From: Aquanectria penicillioides
Lineage: Eukaryota > Ascomycota > Sordariomycetes > Hypocreales > Nectriaceae
Assembly (NCBI GenBank): GCA_003415625.1
Contig: PYIU01000005.1
Coordinates: 3,911,001 to 3,975,000, forward strand
Reading direction: 5' to 3'
Length of the DNA stretch: 64,000 bases
Shown: positions 10,627 through 22,600 of the stretch, piece by piece
How the letters are laid out: each line of letters begins with the position of its first letter
How positions within the stretch are numbered: the stretch's first letter is position 1
Notes under the pieces: generated by a model
What the model was told of the DNA's origin: nothing
The model's database searches: none
Seen by the model: the letters and a program-made list of their open reading frames with translations, nothing else
Position numbers and translations under genes: made by a program

Positions 10627-11540
10627 GATACGACTTGACTGTGATCACTGTTGCACACGCCGAGACCGACGGTGAAGAAGGCCCAGGAATTTAGAGGCCG
10701 ATGTGGAGACTCGGGACCTGTGGAGATGGAGATTTGGGGTAACTTGGAGCCAGGTTAGAGTCGAGACACCCATGGAACATGGCAGATTCACATCACCCAG
10801 CTAGACGGTCCGCCGCCGCGAGAACAAGCAATGTCGAATGTACCATATAATATTTTCTTTATTCCAGACATAAATATACCCACATGCATCATTTTGAAAC
10901 ACCCTGCACATACCTATTGATGTGAATGGATGCTTCCACCTTGCTGGCCTTCGCACCGCCGTTGTGAACAGTAATAAATAGCCCTTTCGGTGAGGACTTG
11001 AGGCACTCATCAATCATTCAAGTTAAAAATCACCAAAGGCCGGCGGCGGCCGGTGAGATTCCATTATTCATAGATAATACCCCCGCATGGGGTCATCTGG
11101 AGAACCTTGCTCTAGCGAGTTTTTGTTACGTTTCTTGCCACGAAAGCACGGGGCAGTAGATGCTACCGCGCATATGTGGAGGCTGTGATGTGTCGCCGGC
11201 GGTGATGATACTGGGGGAGAAGGAGTTTACATTAATCACAGCCAACAATCTGTCGGCCACCGCTCCAGTTGTACTCGGAGTTGAGAATCGGTAGCAAGGG
11301 TCAATATGTACCTCTCTGGGTCATTGCGTACTGTTCCACTCTGTCCCACGTAACCAGAAAGCTGACAGCATTTGCCACTGTTTATTCCTGGCTACGATGC
11401 CGAATGCTATGGAGCATCCACTTGGTTCTAGGGATTCAACTGCTGGGAATTATGTGTTACAACTATGGATGTCGACAATATCGCATCCCCTTGAGATGAA
11501 CAGTGATAGCTCGACCATGTAGCCCTAATGACATTAACAC
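10627..11540. other. Intergenic region
   Basis: This holds the 3' flank of the permease and the region beyond the decayed Hsp70-like gene. No reading frame with family resemblance was seen on either strand. Confidence 0.5.
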
Positions 11541-13470
11541 TTAAGAATCTTCCATATAGTTTGCTACCGCGTGCCCCAAACGTTCGTCCTTGTAAGTAAC
11601 ATAGAAAGTTAGATTTGCGTTTTCTAGCGACATTAGGACGTTGAAGTTCAAATCTCTCCATTTCCCTGACACTGCCCCGCTCCTATTGCTCTTTTCCGAC
11701 TAAATTTTCGATTCAGGATTCAGGAACAAGAAAATCGACCGAACAAAGTTTTTTCACAGCTTAAGAGAAGGGTTAAAACTAAAGTTATCGTAGAATAATG
11801 GCTTTGACTTACAAGCACCTTGTCGTGTCGGAGGTTCCAGCTCTTCGGAATAGAACAACTCGTGCGAAAAGTCCCGATTCCCTTTGCTAATGAACCCAAC
11901 TCCATGAACGGGGTATATTACTCGGATATTTAGTATCTGGTTTTCAATAACCAGTTCTCCCTTGGAAAATGTTAGATAATAGGTAGAAATGAAGGTAGAA
12001 GACATACTCTCTGCAATAACCACTTCATCTGATTATTAGCCATGTACTGGTTAGAGGAACGATCAAGGACCCGATCCTCCCATAGATGAACTGTGGCATC
12101 GAATGGAGTCATCACTGAAATCCCGTAGCTCTATCTTGCGATCCGAGAGGATATCGTCTTGGACGGCGCTGATGCGTCTTGTTTGGTGGGATCATAACTC
12201 TGCTCAAGCCCCCACATACAGGCACCTCGGCAGATCGCAGACCATCTACGATCCATATTAATTTATATCCAAATGTGTATTAGGAAACACCTACGCTCCA
12301 TTCACCTGAAGGATTTTAATGCCAAGGGATGAATAGGATGTCTCAAGTCGACGGTGCAAGTATTTACTCGAGCCAAATCCGCCCATCAAAAGAATTGCCT
12401 GGAAGCCGGTGAGATTAGGGCAACGGAACCAGTGCGCTTCTACTCTACCTTGACTTTTGAATCACAGTCTTGAAATTGATAAACTTATTCCTGCACAAGG
12501 GTATCAATCTGACCACAAACATAGTCGAAAACTGTTCTGAGTATGGGTCTAGAGTAGTTCTCGGTCAGAAAGAAGCATAAGATTATTGAATAGAGTACTG
12601 TACGTTTTCAAGCTGATCGACTCATCTTCTATTCCTTCTTCAAGGTTATCTTCAACGCCTATTAAGTCGACAGAATAGTCTTTGTTTGAGTCCATAGTAA
12701 AAGATCTCTTGACACTGTGTTCGAAAGTGCTCATCATCCGCTTCTTGGCTTTTGGCCTTATTTCGGAATATTTCTCATCGCCAACCAATGTACGGATGTG
12801 CTTTTCGAAAGTAGTGCCCAAGAATATTGATCCACAGAGTCCACCTATTCCACAGTTAGCGGCCACAAACAAATTACTCCGCCTCTGATTCTTACCATCC
12901 CCAATAGCGCACTCCTCAATACCGAGAGGATCGGTCCTTATGACTCTATAGCATATACAAAGACTCAATATGGAGAGAACGTACGACTGTGCCACCCCCA
13001 GCATCGCAAACGATGAATGTATCCCCAGGCTACCAATGTTAGCATTCGTTTATTCTTCCTCTCTAAATGGATACATACCGACAAGGAACCCTCTTCTGCT
13101 CTATGGCGTAGAGTAGCCATTGCAGCTGCCTCGGGTTCTGTCACAAGCTTGATGCTCTTTGGGAACCCTTGATCTTGAGCAGCGCTAAGGGTACGGTCCT
13201 TGGCAAGATGTGACCACATGGCTGGGACAGTAAGAACGACATGGATATTGAACGCCTGTTCCCAGTCATTGTCGCCGATGCGTTTTCGGATATCTTCCAT
13301 CGTGTACTACCAGATCTCCCGCAAGTAATCTCTAATTACCTCCTCGGGAGTCTTGTCCATGTCGTGCAGAAGCTGATTGCTTTCACGGACCTCTTGGACT
13401 GTCTCGGACGAATGACTCCATTTGACAGGATCAACACGCGTACTTGCGGAGCGCGAAGCTGCAGGCTAAA
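11541..13470 (-). pseudogene. Hsp70-like protein, decayed
   Basis: Successive minus-strand segments match the fungal cytosolic Hsp70-like ATPase family in order: VLTVPAMWSHLAKDRTL, KLVTEPEAAAMATL, the phosphate-binding GDTFIVCDAGGGTV, TDPLGIEECAIGDG, GGLCGSIFLGTTFEKHI, ILLMGGFGSSKYLHRRLE, CRGACMWGLEQSYDP, and a C-terminal block ending at a TAA (11543-11541). Plausible introns separate them. At least three stop codons fall inside conserved segments and no intron removes them: TAG at 13309-13307, TAA at 12487-12485 (expected CAA) and TAG at 12132-12130. The N-terminal ATP-binding motif (DFGTT) was not found. I infer a recently inactivated gene, possibly through C-to-T changes. Confidence 0.7.
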
Positions 13471-14567
13471 GGAGGCGTTTGGACCACGGCGGCGGCAACA
13501 GCAGGCTACGCATGTCACATTCTAGGACACAAATAATGGTTGAGAAGGTTGCATAGTAAAAAGGAACCAATGGAGCAATGACGCCACTTTTGTTAATTCT
13601 AATACATTTACAATTGGCCAAGATGCATTTTGAGAACAGCTGAATGCGGGAGAATGCCGCGCGGCAAGGTTCTGACAATAATGCACTTGACTATCATTCG
13701 TGGCCTGATTAAATATTTTGAGGTATTTGTCGGCATCATATACTTTATTCTGCGCCGTAAGACGGTAGAGACTTGAAAATGCAAGTATATGGATGTTCTG
13801 TTACATAGCTGATTGCTGCCCGATGTGAAGAATTTGATAGGGACACTCACTTCTTCTTCAAACCGGGTGACTGGTTATCCAGCAATCCGGCGACTTTTAT
13901 GGGAGGTGAGTCCAAGTTCATCGAAGTCGTGGCGAACAGCCCTCTGCTCAGGCTCCGTCCTGAAGTCCCATCGAATAATTTCCCATTAATCTCATCTCAA
14001 TCACTTCGTCTTCCCTCCAATGCAAAACAATCAGTTAAAGGCACTGTCCAACTTGTGAGCCCCAATCACCGCATTGCTCAACGATGGCCCATTCTTCCTC
14101 CGACGGGTGGGTTGAACTAGCTGGACGAAGTCCTACGTACCCTAGTGGCTGTCAATATAATCATCGCGGCTTTGTCCAAGGATCCGATCGAATGCGGCTC
14201 ACGAAGCCTCATCAAGACGAGATAGATGTACTGACAACTGTCAAGAACATGAATCAATCCCGAGGGCTCGACCAAGCGAGCATGTACCCCAGAGACCATC
14301 CGTTGCCATCCAATCGCAGGTATGGACCACCAAGTTTGTAGCAGGCCATTCCTTTTGCAGAACATGGTTAACCTTGATAGCGAGAGGAGGCCAAAATCGA
14401 ATGAGACACGATAGAAGAAAAGGAAGTCGAAATCGGAACTTAGATCACAACCGTCACTTAGAGAGTGGGAAAAGGTCCGCTTTCTGGATCTGCCTTCTAC
14501 CTCTCAATTTGGTTCAAAAGCTTCGGTCCAAATTCAGCAGCTCTCAAAATCATGAATATGATGATGC
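13471..14567. other. Intergenic or unrecognised remains
   Basis: Several short frames on both strands, none matching a known family. The missing 5' end of the Hsp70-like pseudogene would lie in this area but is not recognisable. Confidence 0.35.
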
Positions 14568-15478
14568 ATGGGCTCAGCAAGCAATTCACAACTCAAAGCG
14601 CTAGAAGTCAAGCTGGGTGGAAAAGAAAACATCAATGCTATGTTGAAAAAGCGGAATGATTCCATAATGTCTTCACAAGACGCTGAGGATGAATTCTTTG
14701 GTCGCCAGGAACAGGACCCAGCCGTCTTTGCGATATTCAAGGACATATTTCTTTCACCAGCTCAAAAGCTGGTCAAACAAGTCTTGCGGCGCAGGTGACG
14801 ATGCAATCGCCATCACTGATGTCTACAGGCTTCACTTCTACCTCATCCATCGAGTACTGCCTTCTATCGGAGATGTCAATGACATCCCTCGAGTGTTGCC
14901 TCCGCGAGACCGCCGTCGCCGTCGCAACTTTATCAGAGGTTTGGTGGCGGCGAGTTTGACTGAGTCGGTAATCTGCAGCCTCTCAACAGAACCGCATGCA
15001 GCGAATGCCGGAGAGGATTATTGGATGCCAAAACAAATTCGCGATGGGTATCTTGATCTCGAAACAGAGCTTTTGGATCAGAGTAAGACTCCGTTTTATT
15101 ATTTTCCCTTGTTCAACCTGCTTCCTGTGGCACAGCGGAATCAACATCGCTTGCCGCCTTTCATAAATGGAGAGCACTCACCATGTCTGTGTTTGCGAAT
15201 ATGTATACTCCTGGTCAATGGCCAGAAGGTACTATCCACCCCGTTGAAGCTCAGGTTGATCTGGCCATGGACATTATCCGTCCATTCGGTCCACAATCTG
15301 ATTTACACGGAATGACTATTTTGTTGAAAATAGAAGCGGAGACGACAATCGTAAGATGGTTGATATCGTGGTGACACCCGCGTTGATTAAATGCGGGAAT
15401 GATGAAGGTATGCGATATGACGTGGTGTTTCCAGTGAAGAAGGCGGAAGTAGTGTGTACAGCGATTCAGAGGAAGTAA
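14568..15478 (+). pseudogene. Unrecognised gene, probably broken by frameshifts
   Basis: Several coding-like segments on the plus strand cannot be kept in one frame. The best run encodes DYWMPKQIRDGYLDLE (about 15018-15065). A good intron follows (GTAAGA at about 15082 to CAG at about 15135), then AAFHKWRALTMSVFANMY... to about 15310. There the frame must shift by one base to reach a clean C-terminus (KMVDIVVTPALIKCG to TAA at 15476-15478). Upstream, another shift is needed near 14790. I do not recognise the family. It may be a decayed gene, or a working gene whose introns I have misread. Confidence 0.4.
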
Positions 15479-15543
15479 TATGTAGCAATAGTTAGCTTGT
15501 AGTGCAAACCACCATGTGGCATACCAAATCCATTAATTTACTT

Positions 15544-15607
15544 TGTCAATAAGATCTACTTGTCGTTTGGGCTGTTGTCAGTAAGATCTATTTGTCGTTT
15601 GGGCTGT
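15544..15607 (+). repeat. 32-bp tandem duplication
   Basis: Two adjacent near-identical 32-bp copies (core AAGATCTAYTTGTCGTTTGG) lie just downstream of the broken gene. It is a simple tandem duplication of unknown meaning. Confidence 0.85.
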
Positions 15608-16048
15608 GATATTACTGGCTCTCTTCTCCACGCTCTCGCATTATGACTGAGGGTAGAAAACTACGAATTGAAGATTGGAAAGGGTCTAATGGGGTTGGGA
15701 CCAGAAGATCATTTAAGCATGGCTTCGGGTGCTAGTTGAAGAAGCATATTTTTGGAGTACTATTCACATTTCACTTGGACTGCAGGGATGACTGCATCTG
15801 ATTTTTCAATGAACGATTATTTATTGTGAGTTGATTTCTCTGTGATCTGGTCCTTCTATAATAAAGCAGCCAAACGATTAAGCAAAACCATGTCTAAATG
15901 ATACATAGCCGAATTCCAAAACATGTATGTTGATACAATTATATAAGCGAATGCTTGATGCTCCTTAGTTGTTGCAAACCCTGTTTATAAGCTCCTATAA
16001 CTCCTTGAGCGCCATAGATTTGGGCTGCTGTTGGGTACGTGGAGCAGA

Positions 16049-16774
16049 TCAGAAGATGATGATGCGCTGGAACTCCTGCTTCTTGGCCTTGGGGACGACA
16101 ATGGTCAAGATGCCGTCCTGGAAGTTGGCGGTGACAGCCTCCTGGTCGACCCGTCTAGGGAAGTGGAAGCTGCGGGCGAACTCGCCGATGCTGCGCTCAG
16201 TGAGCCAGTACTTAGCGTTGGGAGCGGTGTCCTTGACTTCAGGCTGGACCTCAGGCTGAAGCTGTTCAGGCTCCTTTGGAGCGGCCTCCTCAGTGTGGCT
16301 CTTCTCCTCTGCGATGGTCTCTCCGCCATCATAGGAGATGTCCTCAAACTCATCCTCGACGGTGGCCTGGTAAGAGCTGCGCTTTGAGGATTGGCTGGCG
16401 GCGTCGTCGTCCTTGCTTACTGCAGGTTCTTCAACGGGAGCAGCAGGAGTAGCAGGGGCAGCTTCGGGAGCCGGGGTGTCGACGGCGGCGCTTGTGGTGT
16501 AGGTGCGCTCAGACTTGCCTCTGATCAACAAGGTCTGGGGCTCGGTAAACTTGAGGTGGACATCCTCCTTGTTGAGACCAGGGAGCTCGCCGTGGAGCTC
16601 AAAGGCGTGCTCAGTCTCGCGGACGTCAAACTTGGGAACCCAGCGAGTGACGGTGCGGCGAGGGGCCTCGTTGTAGTGGGAGTCGAAGTCCTCAAGGAGA
16701 CGGAAGAGAGGCATGAAGGAAGCGTTGGTGTTGTAGGACTTGGTGTTGTATGACTTGCAAGGGAAGAAGGCCAT
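16049..16774 (-). CDS. hsp30: Small heat-shock protein, Hsp30 type
   Basis: A 241-residue single-exon gene. An alpha-crystallin domain is split in two: residues about 45-92 (WVPKFDVRETEHAFELHGEL, then GLNKEDVHLKF) and about 188-241 (YWLTERSIGEFARSFHFP, then ILTIVVPKAK). Between them is an acidic, Ala/Pro/Glu-rich insert of about 95 residues, which is typical of fungal Hsp30 and longer than in bacterial or animal relatives. The protein is an ATP-independent holdase that forms cytosolic oligomers during heat stress. A TATA box and a heat-shock element lie upstream. The nearest gene on the same strand, an Hsp70-like sequence, is decayed. Confidence 0.92.
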   Translation of the reverse strand: MAFFPCKSYNTKSYNTNASFMPLFRLLEDFDSHYNEAPRRTVTRWVPKFDVRETEHAFELHGELPGLNKEDVHLKFTEPQTLLIRGKSERTYTTSAAVDTPAPEAAPATPAAPVEEPAVSKDDDAASQSSKRSSYQATVEDEFEDISYDGGETIAEEKSHTEEAAPKEPEQLQPEVQPEVKDTAPNAKYWLTERSIGEFARSFHFPRRVDQEAVTANFQDGILTIVVPKAKKQEFQRIIIF

Positions 16775-16936
16775 TTTTGCGGTTGTGGGATGGGATATGT
16801 TTAGAAGATGAGTTTGAATAGTGATAGAGTGTTAGAGGGGATGGTTGGAGAGTTTATGAAGCTTGTTGCTCTGATTGTTGTGCGAGTGTGTTCTGATGAG
16901 AATGGATTTTCTTCTTTGGTGGACATCAAGCGTTCC

Positions 16937-16942
16937 TTTATA
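16937..16942 (-). promoter_or_regulatory. TATA box of the Hsp30 gene
   Basis: TATAAA on the minus strand, 163 bp upstream of the Hsp30 start codon and within a normal distance for a strongly inducible fungal promoter. Confidence 0.55.
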
Positions 16943-17120
16943 CCAGGAAAGGCAAAAAGAATAGGCATCAGTAGTCGTTTCCCTCATCTTCTCCGCTGCT
17001 TACCATGCACTCCGCGTTTGCGGATTTCCAATGATTCTAGATGGCTCCAAGTTTGTATTCGTTGCCTGTGGTTGACGCTGGGCGGCGCTGGTGGGTGCTG
17101 ACAGAATCTGGAAAGTAGTG

Positions 17121-17134
17121 GAAGATTCTAGCAC
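17121..17134 (-). promoter_or_regulatory. Heat-shock element (candidate)
   Basis: GAAGATTC is a perfect GAA-nn-TTC unit pair, followed by an imperfect third unit (GCA) in phase. It lies about 180 bp upstream of the Hsp30 TATA box. Further GAA words occur close by at 17103 and 17111. It fits binding of heat-shock factor Hsf1. Confidence 0.5.
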
Positions 17135-17479
17135 ATGCCAGAAACGGGAAGCCCGGATTGGCAAGGCGGAGGGTCGGCGACAAGCTGGAACCAAACCAAA
17201 AATCGGTGTCAATTGGCTGCAGCAAATGATGAGGTTTGAGATTTGAACTGGAGCTTCACTTTGGGCATTTTCTTTTCTGCTATTTCCTAAGCAACTGCTC
17301 CATCAGCTCACTCGAGATGGAGGGCGCGACAGAGCAGAAACAGCAACAGAAGTTGCCCCACAAGTTCGGCACGACCCATTTTGGTTAGCGCCCGATGCAC
17401 ATGTTGCCGCTCCCGGGATCGCCGCTTTTACTGCGGGCAATGCGAGCAATGCTCATGCAAATGCAGCTTCCATGTTGCG

Positions 17480-17557
17480 CTCTGCTTCTGCTTCTGCTCC
17501 TGCTTCTGCTTCTGCTTCTGCTTCTGCTTCTGCTTCTGCTTCTGCTTCTGCTTCTGA
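17480..17557. repeat. (CTTCTG)n hexanucleotide repeat
   Basis: About twelve CTTCTG units with one variant (CTCCTG). In one frame it would encode alternating Leu/Leu or Ser/Ala, but no gene reads through it. Confidence 0.9.
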
Positions 17558-19687
17558 GCACACTATAGCAGACTACATAGTATAGCAGACTATGTACAAT
17601 CTGTTATGCGCCGGTTCGCTGTTTGGCCCATGGGCATGGCTACATTTGCATTTATGTCTCTGATTTCTTCTTCACGAATTGAGGGGCTGTATGTCAACTA
17701 GATGGTCAATGACCTGTGCATCGTCAGCTTCTCTTTTCGTCGGCCGCGTTTTTTGTCTCAGTTTTACCGTTACATTGATCAGGCAGGAGTCTGCGGGGTA
17801 TGATGTCACTGCGCAATATGCAGAGAGCAAACCCGACTACATAGGTGAGAAGAGACTATGGGATGCATTCTTTTCTTTTTTTTTCTTTTTTTTTTCTTTT
17901 TAAAAAAAAGAAATCAAAACATATTCATTGTGCTCTCTTTTCTTCGGGGTCAGACGGGAGGGCTCGCTCGCTTGCTTACCCTAGATGCCGTTGGTGAGGT
18001 CACTTTGTCTCACAACGCGAGTAGCACTAAGAAATAGAGCACACACCAAGGGCCATCCATACACGGCAGGGCGAAAACGAGTAAGATCTACAAGCAATGC
18101 CACGTAGTAGTTGAAAGATCAGAAAAGGAAAAAAAAATAAATAGGCAAAAGACAAAGCCCTCACATTGGCTGTTTCTGGTTCAAAGAGGTAAAAATATTG
18201 CTAGCAGTGGAGTCACAGAACGCGACAGCGATGCGATAAGAGTCACAGCAGGCGCCTCGTCTGTTTCGCCTCAACTCATCTTCACCCATAAACTCACCAA
18301 CTCAGCAGGCGGTGGAACACTACGGCTCGCTGGAGCGTATTCGCCTCGGGGATGACTCTAGGCTACGGAAGCCCTCGCGTTTTAATGAGGATGACAGGTA
18401 GCAATAGCGAATTTTTGGTCGCTCAACAGTCTCTCGGCTGGCAATGGGATTGGCGATGCAGGCCCGTGGAACCAAGATGGGCGAATAGCGAGAGCCCACA
18501 TATTTTTTGGAGCCCAACTAAAAAAGCGCGCCTAACAAGGCCTCAAAACCAGACGCTGGCTGGGCCTGAGTCCTGAGTGGCCGCCCTGGATAAGTGACTG
18601 GACACCCAAAGCCCAGCTGGTAAAATGGCTCGTCCTTGGCTGGCCGTCGGCCGCACAGGTTGCACAGTACAGGCATGGATGGACCACGTATCCGTAGTAA
18701 GTTGTGGTAAACTGGGTCCCTGGCGTGCCCTAGGCGAGCCCAGACAACGACGAGAGCTGGACATTGCAGCTCTGGAGGAACAGTGACATCGATACAAGGA
18801 CGCAGGGGGTTGCTAATCGTTGCTAAACATAACTAAACCGCCCCGCAACGAAACGACGAGACCCGTCCACATGGTCGCCCCGGTTTGCCACCTGTGCCTG
18901 TGAATGTGATGTGAAGCCTGACGCATCCGCGCGCTGCTGCAAGAATTCCCGTCGTGCCTCTGTGTCCGGATGCTCTCCGGACCCTCTCTAGACGCTCTCC
19001 TGACCCTCCCTCTCCAATGGGCGTTCGCCGGGGCGCCCGGCTTGCTCTAGAACTGGTCCTTTGCCCTCCACGCACACGTGTGTCTAAAGCCTGCAAGGGA
19101 GCGTGAAGGAGGCTTTCCGCAGCCGCAGCCGCAGCCGTCATCTCCTGGCGCATCCGGGGCCGTGCCTCGACGCTATACCCGATGGTTGGACCAGTTGACC
19201 CCGTTGCTGCTCGCCCGACGAGCCCAATGTGCGGTTGGGTAGTGGATCTTCAGACCATGTTGGGGCCACAAACAAGTTTGTTATTCTGGAATTGGGCTCC
19301 TACTAGGGTTCTGGTCTTGATACAATATAGTCCTGCGTGCACCAGTGCTTCTGGCCAGAATTTCTTGCAATTCTCCCTCTCCTCTGCTTTCCCCCCAGAT
19401 CATACATGATGCAAATATGCAACAGGGAATCTTATACCCAGCCCTAAACCCAGTACCTGAAGCCGCACACGCACACGCACCACGAGCCCGAGCTCTTAGA
19501 CCCCTACCACACAACTACGCCAGATCGAACCCGCTATTTTTTACACCCTTGGACGACTAAAGCCACTGCAACAGCAACAACAGCAAGGCGATTCGACTAC
19601 AACACATCACATAACACACGATAAAAAAGAACTCAAGGGTAAAGCAAGAATAAAAAAAGACGGAAACCAGAATAAAAGTTTTCCACC

Positions 19688-22600
19688 ATGCCTGCCCTCA
19701 CCATCCGGGGTTACCCCAAGAACGGTAACTCCTCCTCCGAAACCACCGGAACCCAACGGACCAGCAACGCCACCACATCCTCTCTCCAAAGAAACAAATC
19801 GCAATCCCGGCCGCGCAGACCAGAGCCGGATCTGCTGTCCACCGTCTCCGAAGTCTCCACAACCTCCGTCACCACCGAAACGGAACAGTCCGCAACCATC
19901 ACCACAACCACAACTCAGCAGCAACAGCAGCAACAGCAGCAGAGGCAATCAAGAGGGCCCAAGCCCGCTGCTCCCGCCAAACCCTTGAGATTCAAGCCGC
20001 CAACCCTCAAGTTCCGCTCAAGAGATGACCCGCAGCCCCGGGCCAGGTCTCCCTCACCTCCTACACCCAGGAACCCCTACACCTCAGACGACAACCGATA
20101 CGACTCGGATCCTGACTTTAGATGGAGCTCTTCCAGTGTCTCAGTCACTACTGGGGTGACGAGTCTCGACTCCGACACCGAAACCGAGAGCAAAGGCGGG
20201 TATGAGTCGAGACAAGTTCGGTCTCGCTCCGTCACCCGCCGCCAGAGCGTGAGCATCTCACAGCAGCCCTCCTATGAGACTCGCGACAACCGAGACTCCC
20301 GCGAGACTCGTGACACTGGAAAAGAGTCCAAGACTCGATCTCAGAGCCGAGGTCGCACATTTCACATTCACATTGAGCCCACGCAACCTCAGAACCAACA
20401 GCAGCAGCAGCAACAGCAGCAACAACAACAATCACAGCAGCCGACCCTTGTACACCCTCAGCAGCCTTTGCTTCCAGCACCGCAACAGCCGTTGATAGCA
20501 CATTCGCAGCAGCCACTCATCTCGCAGCAGCAACAACCTCTCCTACCTGCACCTCAGCAGCCCTTGATCGCCCAGTCTCAGCCCTTCATCTCTCAACATG
20601 GCCCTCTGGTTCCCCTCAACGGGATGCAACAGATGCCTCAGCACACCTTCCAGCAACATCCCCAGCATGCCATCCCGCACATTTCTCAGCTTCCTCCTCA
20701 ACAGACCTACCAGCCTGCTCTCCCTGCTCCAACCCAGCATATGCCTCTGGTTGCGCAGCAGCAGGCCCCGATTGTGACCCAAGCTGCACCTGCCATAACC
20801 CACCGCACTGAGGTCACTCGCACTGAGCACTCTAGCTCTCGCCAGCCGGCACGTTCTAGGCCCGACCTCGAGAGGTCGATGGCTCGTGAAGTCGAGGAAC
20901 TGAAGAAGGAGCTCAAGAGGCTCAGGGAGCAGCAGTCATCCACAAACAAAGATTTGGACGATGCTCGCCACCAGCTGTCATCCACAAACAAAGATTTGGA
21001 CGACGCCCGTCACCAGCTCTCCTGCATGCAAACCGACAAAGACGAACTGCGCCAGGAAAGAAACAAGGCTAAGGAGTCTCGGGACAAGTTCAGCAGCGAC
21101 CTTGACTCGCAAACCCGTGCATTGGAGAAGGCCAAGAGCCAGCTGGATGATCAGAGACGAGCGTTTGAGAAGTTTGAGAGGAACCAAGAAGCGGCCCTCA
21201 ACAAGCTCAAGAAGGAGCGGGATTACACTGTCGATAACGCCAAGAAGGAACAGAATGCCATGCTTGAAAAGGCTAGAAAGGAGCATGATCGATCTTTTGA
21301 CAAGTTCAAGAGGGACCATGATTCGTCATACGAGAAGCTCAGAAAGGAACGGGACCATACTGTCGACAAGCTCAAGAAGGAGCACGGACATGCCTTTGAA
21401 CAGCTCAGGAAGGATCACGGCCAAGCATTCGAGAAGCTCAAGAAAGATCACATCCAGGCATTTGAGAAGATTAAGAAGGAGCGTGACCACCTCCTTCAGA
21501 CTGAGCGCACTTTCGACAACAAAGTAAAGGAGCTCGAGGACCATGTCACACGATACAAGGAGTTCAAGGACATTCTTGAGCAGAAATGTGAAGCTCTTGA
21601 GCGGGACTCCGAAAACAAGCTAGAGTCGACTGAAAGGTTTGAGGCCAAGTCCATCAACCTTGAGAGGGAGCTGCAGGATGTGAAGATTATCGGAAAGTCT
21701 CGAGAGACTGCTTTTACCGCTCAGATTGCGGGACTGGAAATCTCCAAGGAGTCATTGGAGTTCCGACTAGAGGGTCTAGAGTATGACCTTTTGCAAAAGT
21801 CGACTGAGCTTGGTTCCATCACTGCTGAGCGAAACAAACTTGACCAGGACGCCAAGGATCGCCTCAAGGCACTTGAGGATCTGGGCACTGTGAAGAACGC
21901 CCTGGAGGAGGAGAAAAACGTCCTCCAGAAGCGATCTGAGGAACTAGAGGGGGACAAGAACCATTTCAAGAAGCGTTCTGAAGACCTAGAGGAGGAACTG
22001 AAGAGCCTCCAGAAGCGATTCGAGGAGCTAGAGGTCGAGAAGAAGGGCCTCAGGGAAGAATTAGACGCCCTCAAGGAGGACAAGAAGAAACTTGAGGAAG
22101 AGGCCCAAAGCCTGGAAGCCGACATTGAGGAGCTGAAGAAGGAGAGCGAAGCCAAGGATACCCGCCTTTCGGAGGCTGACGCAACAAACAGCGACCTTCA
22201 CGCCCACATCGAGATTCTACAGAAGGAGAAAGAGGAGATTTCCAACCAAATGGACGATGTAGAGTCGAAGAGGAAGAAGATTAAGAAGCGGGCCGAGCTT
22301 CTGAATGGAGAGAACAAGAGCCTCATCGGCCAGATCAGGGAACTACTCAAGGAGCAAGATGATGCTTCCTCTCGAGTATTGAGACTTGCTGTAGAGAACA
22401 GCAGTCTGCGAGACGAGAACATGTCCCTCCGCTCGCTGTCCGAGGCCGGCAGCGTCATGGGAAGCAACATGTCCTCTGCTGCTAGCGAACTCAGCTACAG
22501 CACAGCGACCACCGACGACGATGCCGCTTCCGACACGACCGAGAAGCCCGATACAGATTCTGTCGACGCCATCCCAGAGCCTGAGGCTGCGCCTCCTGCC

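Larger units (their letters stand above)
16775..19687. other. Long intergenic region with simple repeats
   Basis: This contains the Hsp30 promoter, a CTTCTG hexamer array (about 17480-17557), a T-rich run near 17874-17902 and, on the right, a long 5' region of the coiled-coil gene. The ORFs here are short and unconserved-looking. No gene is supported. Confidence 0.5.

Noticed and set aside
17480..17557. CRISPR-like or regulatory array
   Set aside because: It is a plain hexamer microsatellite without spacers.
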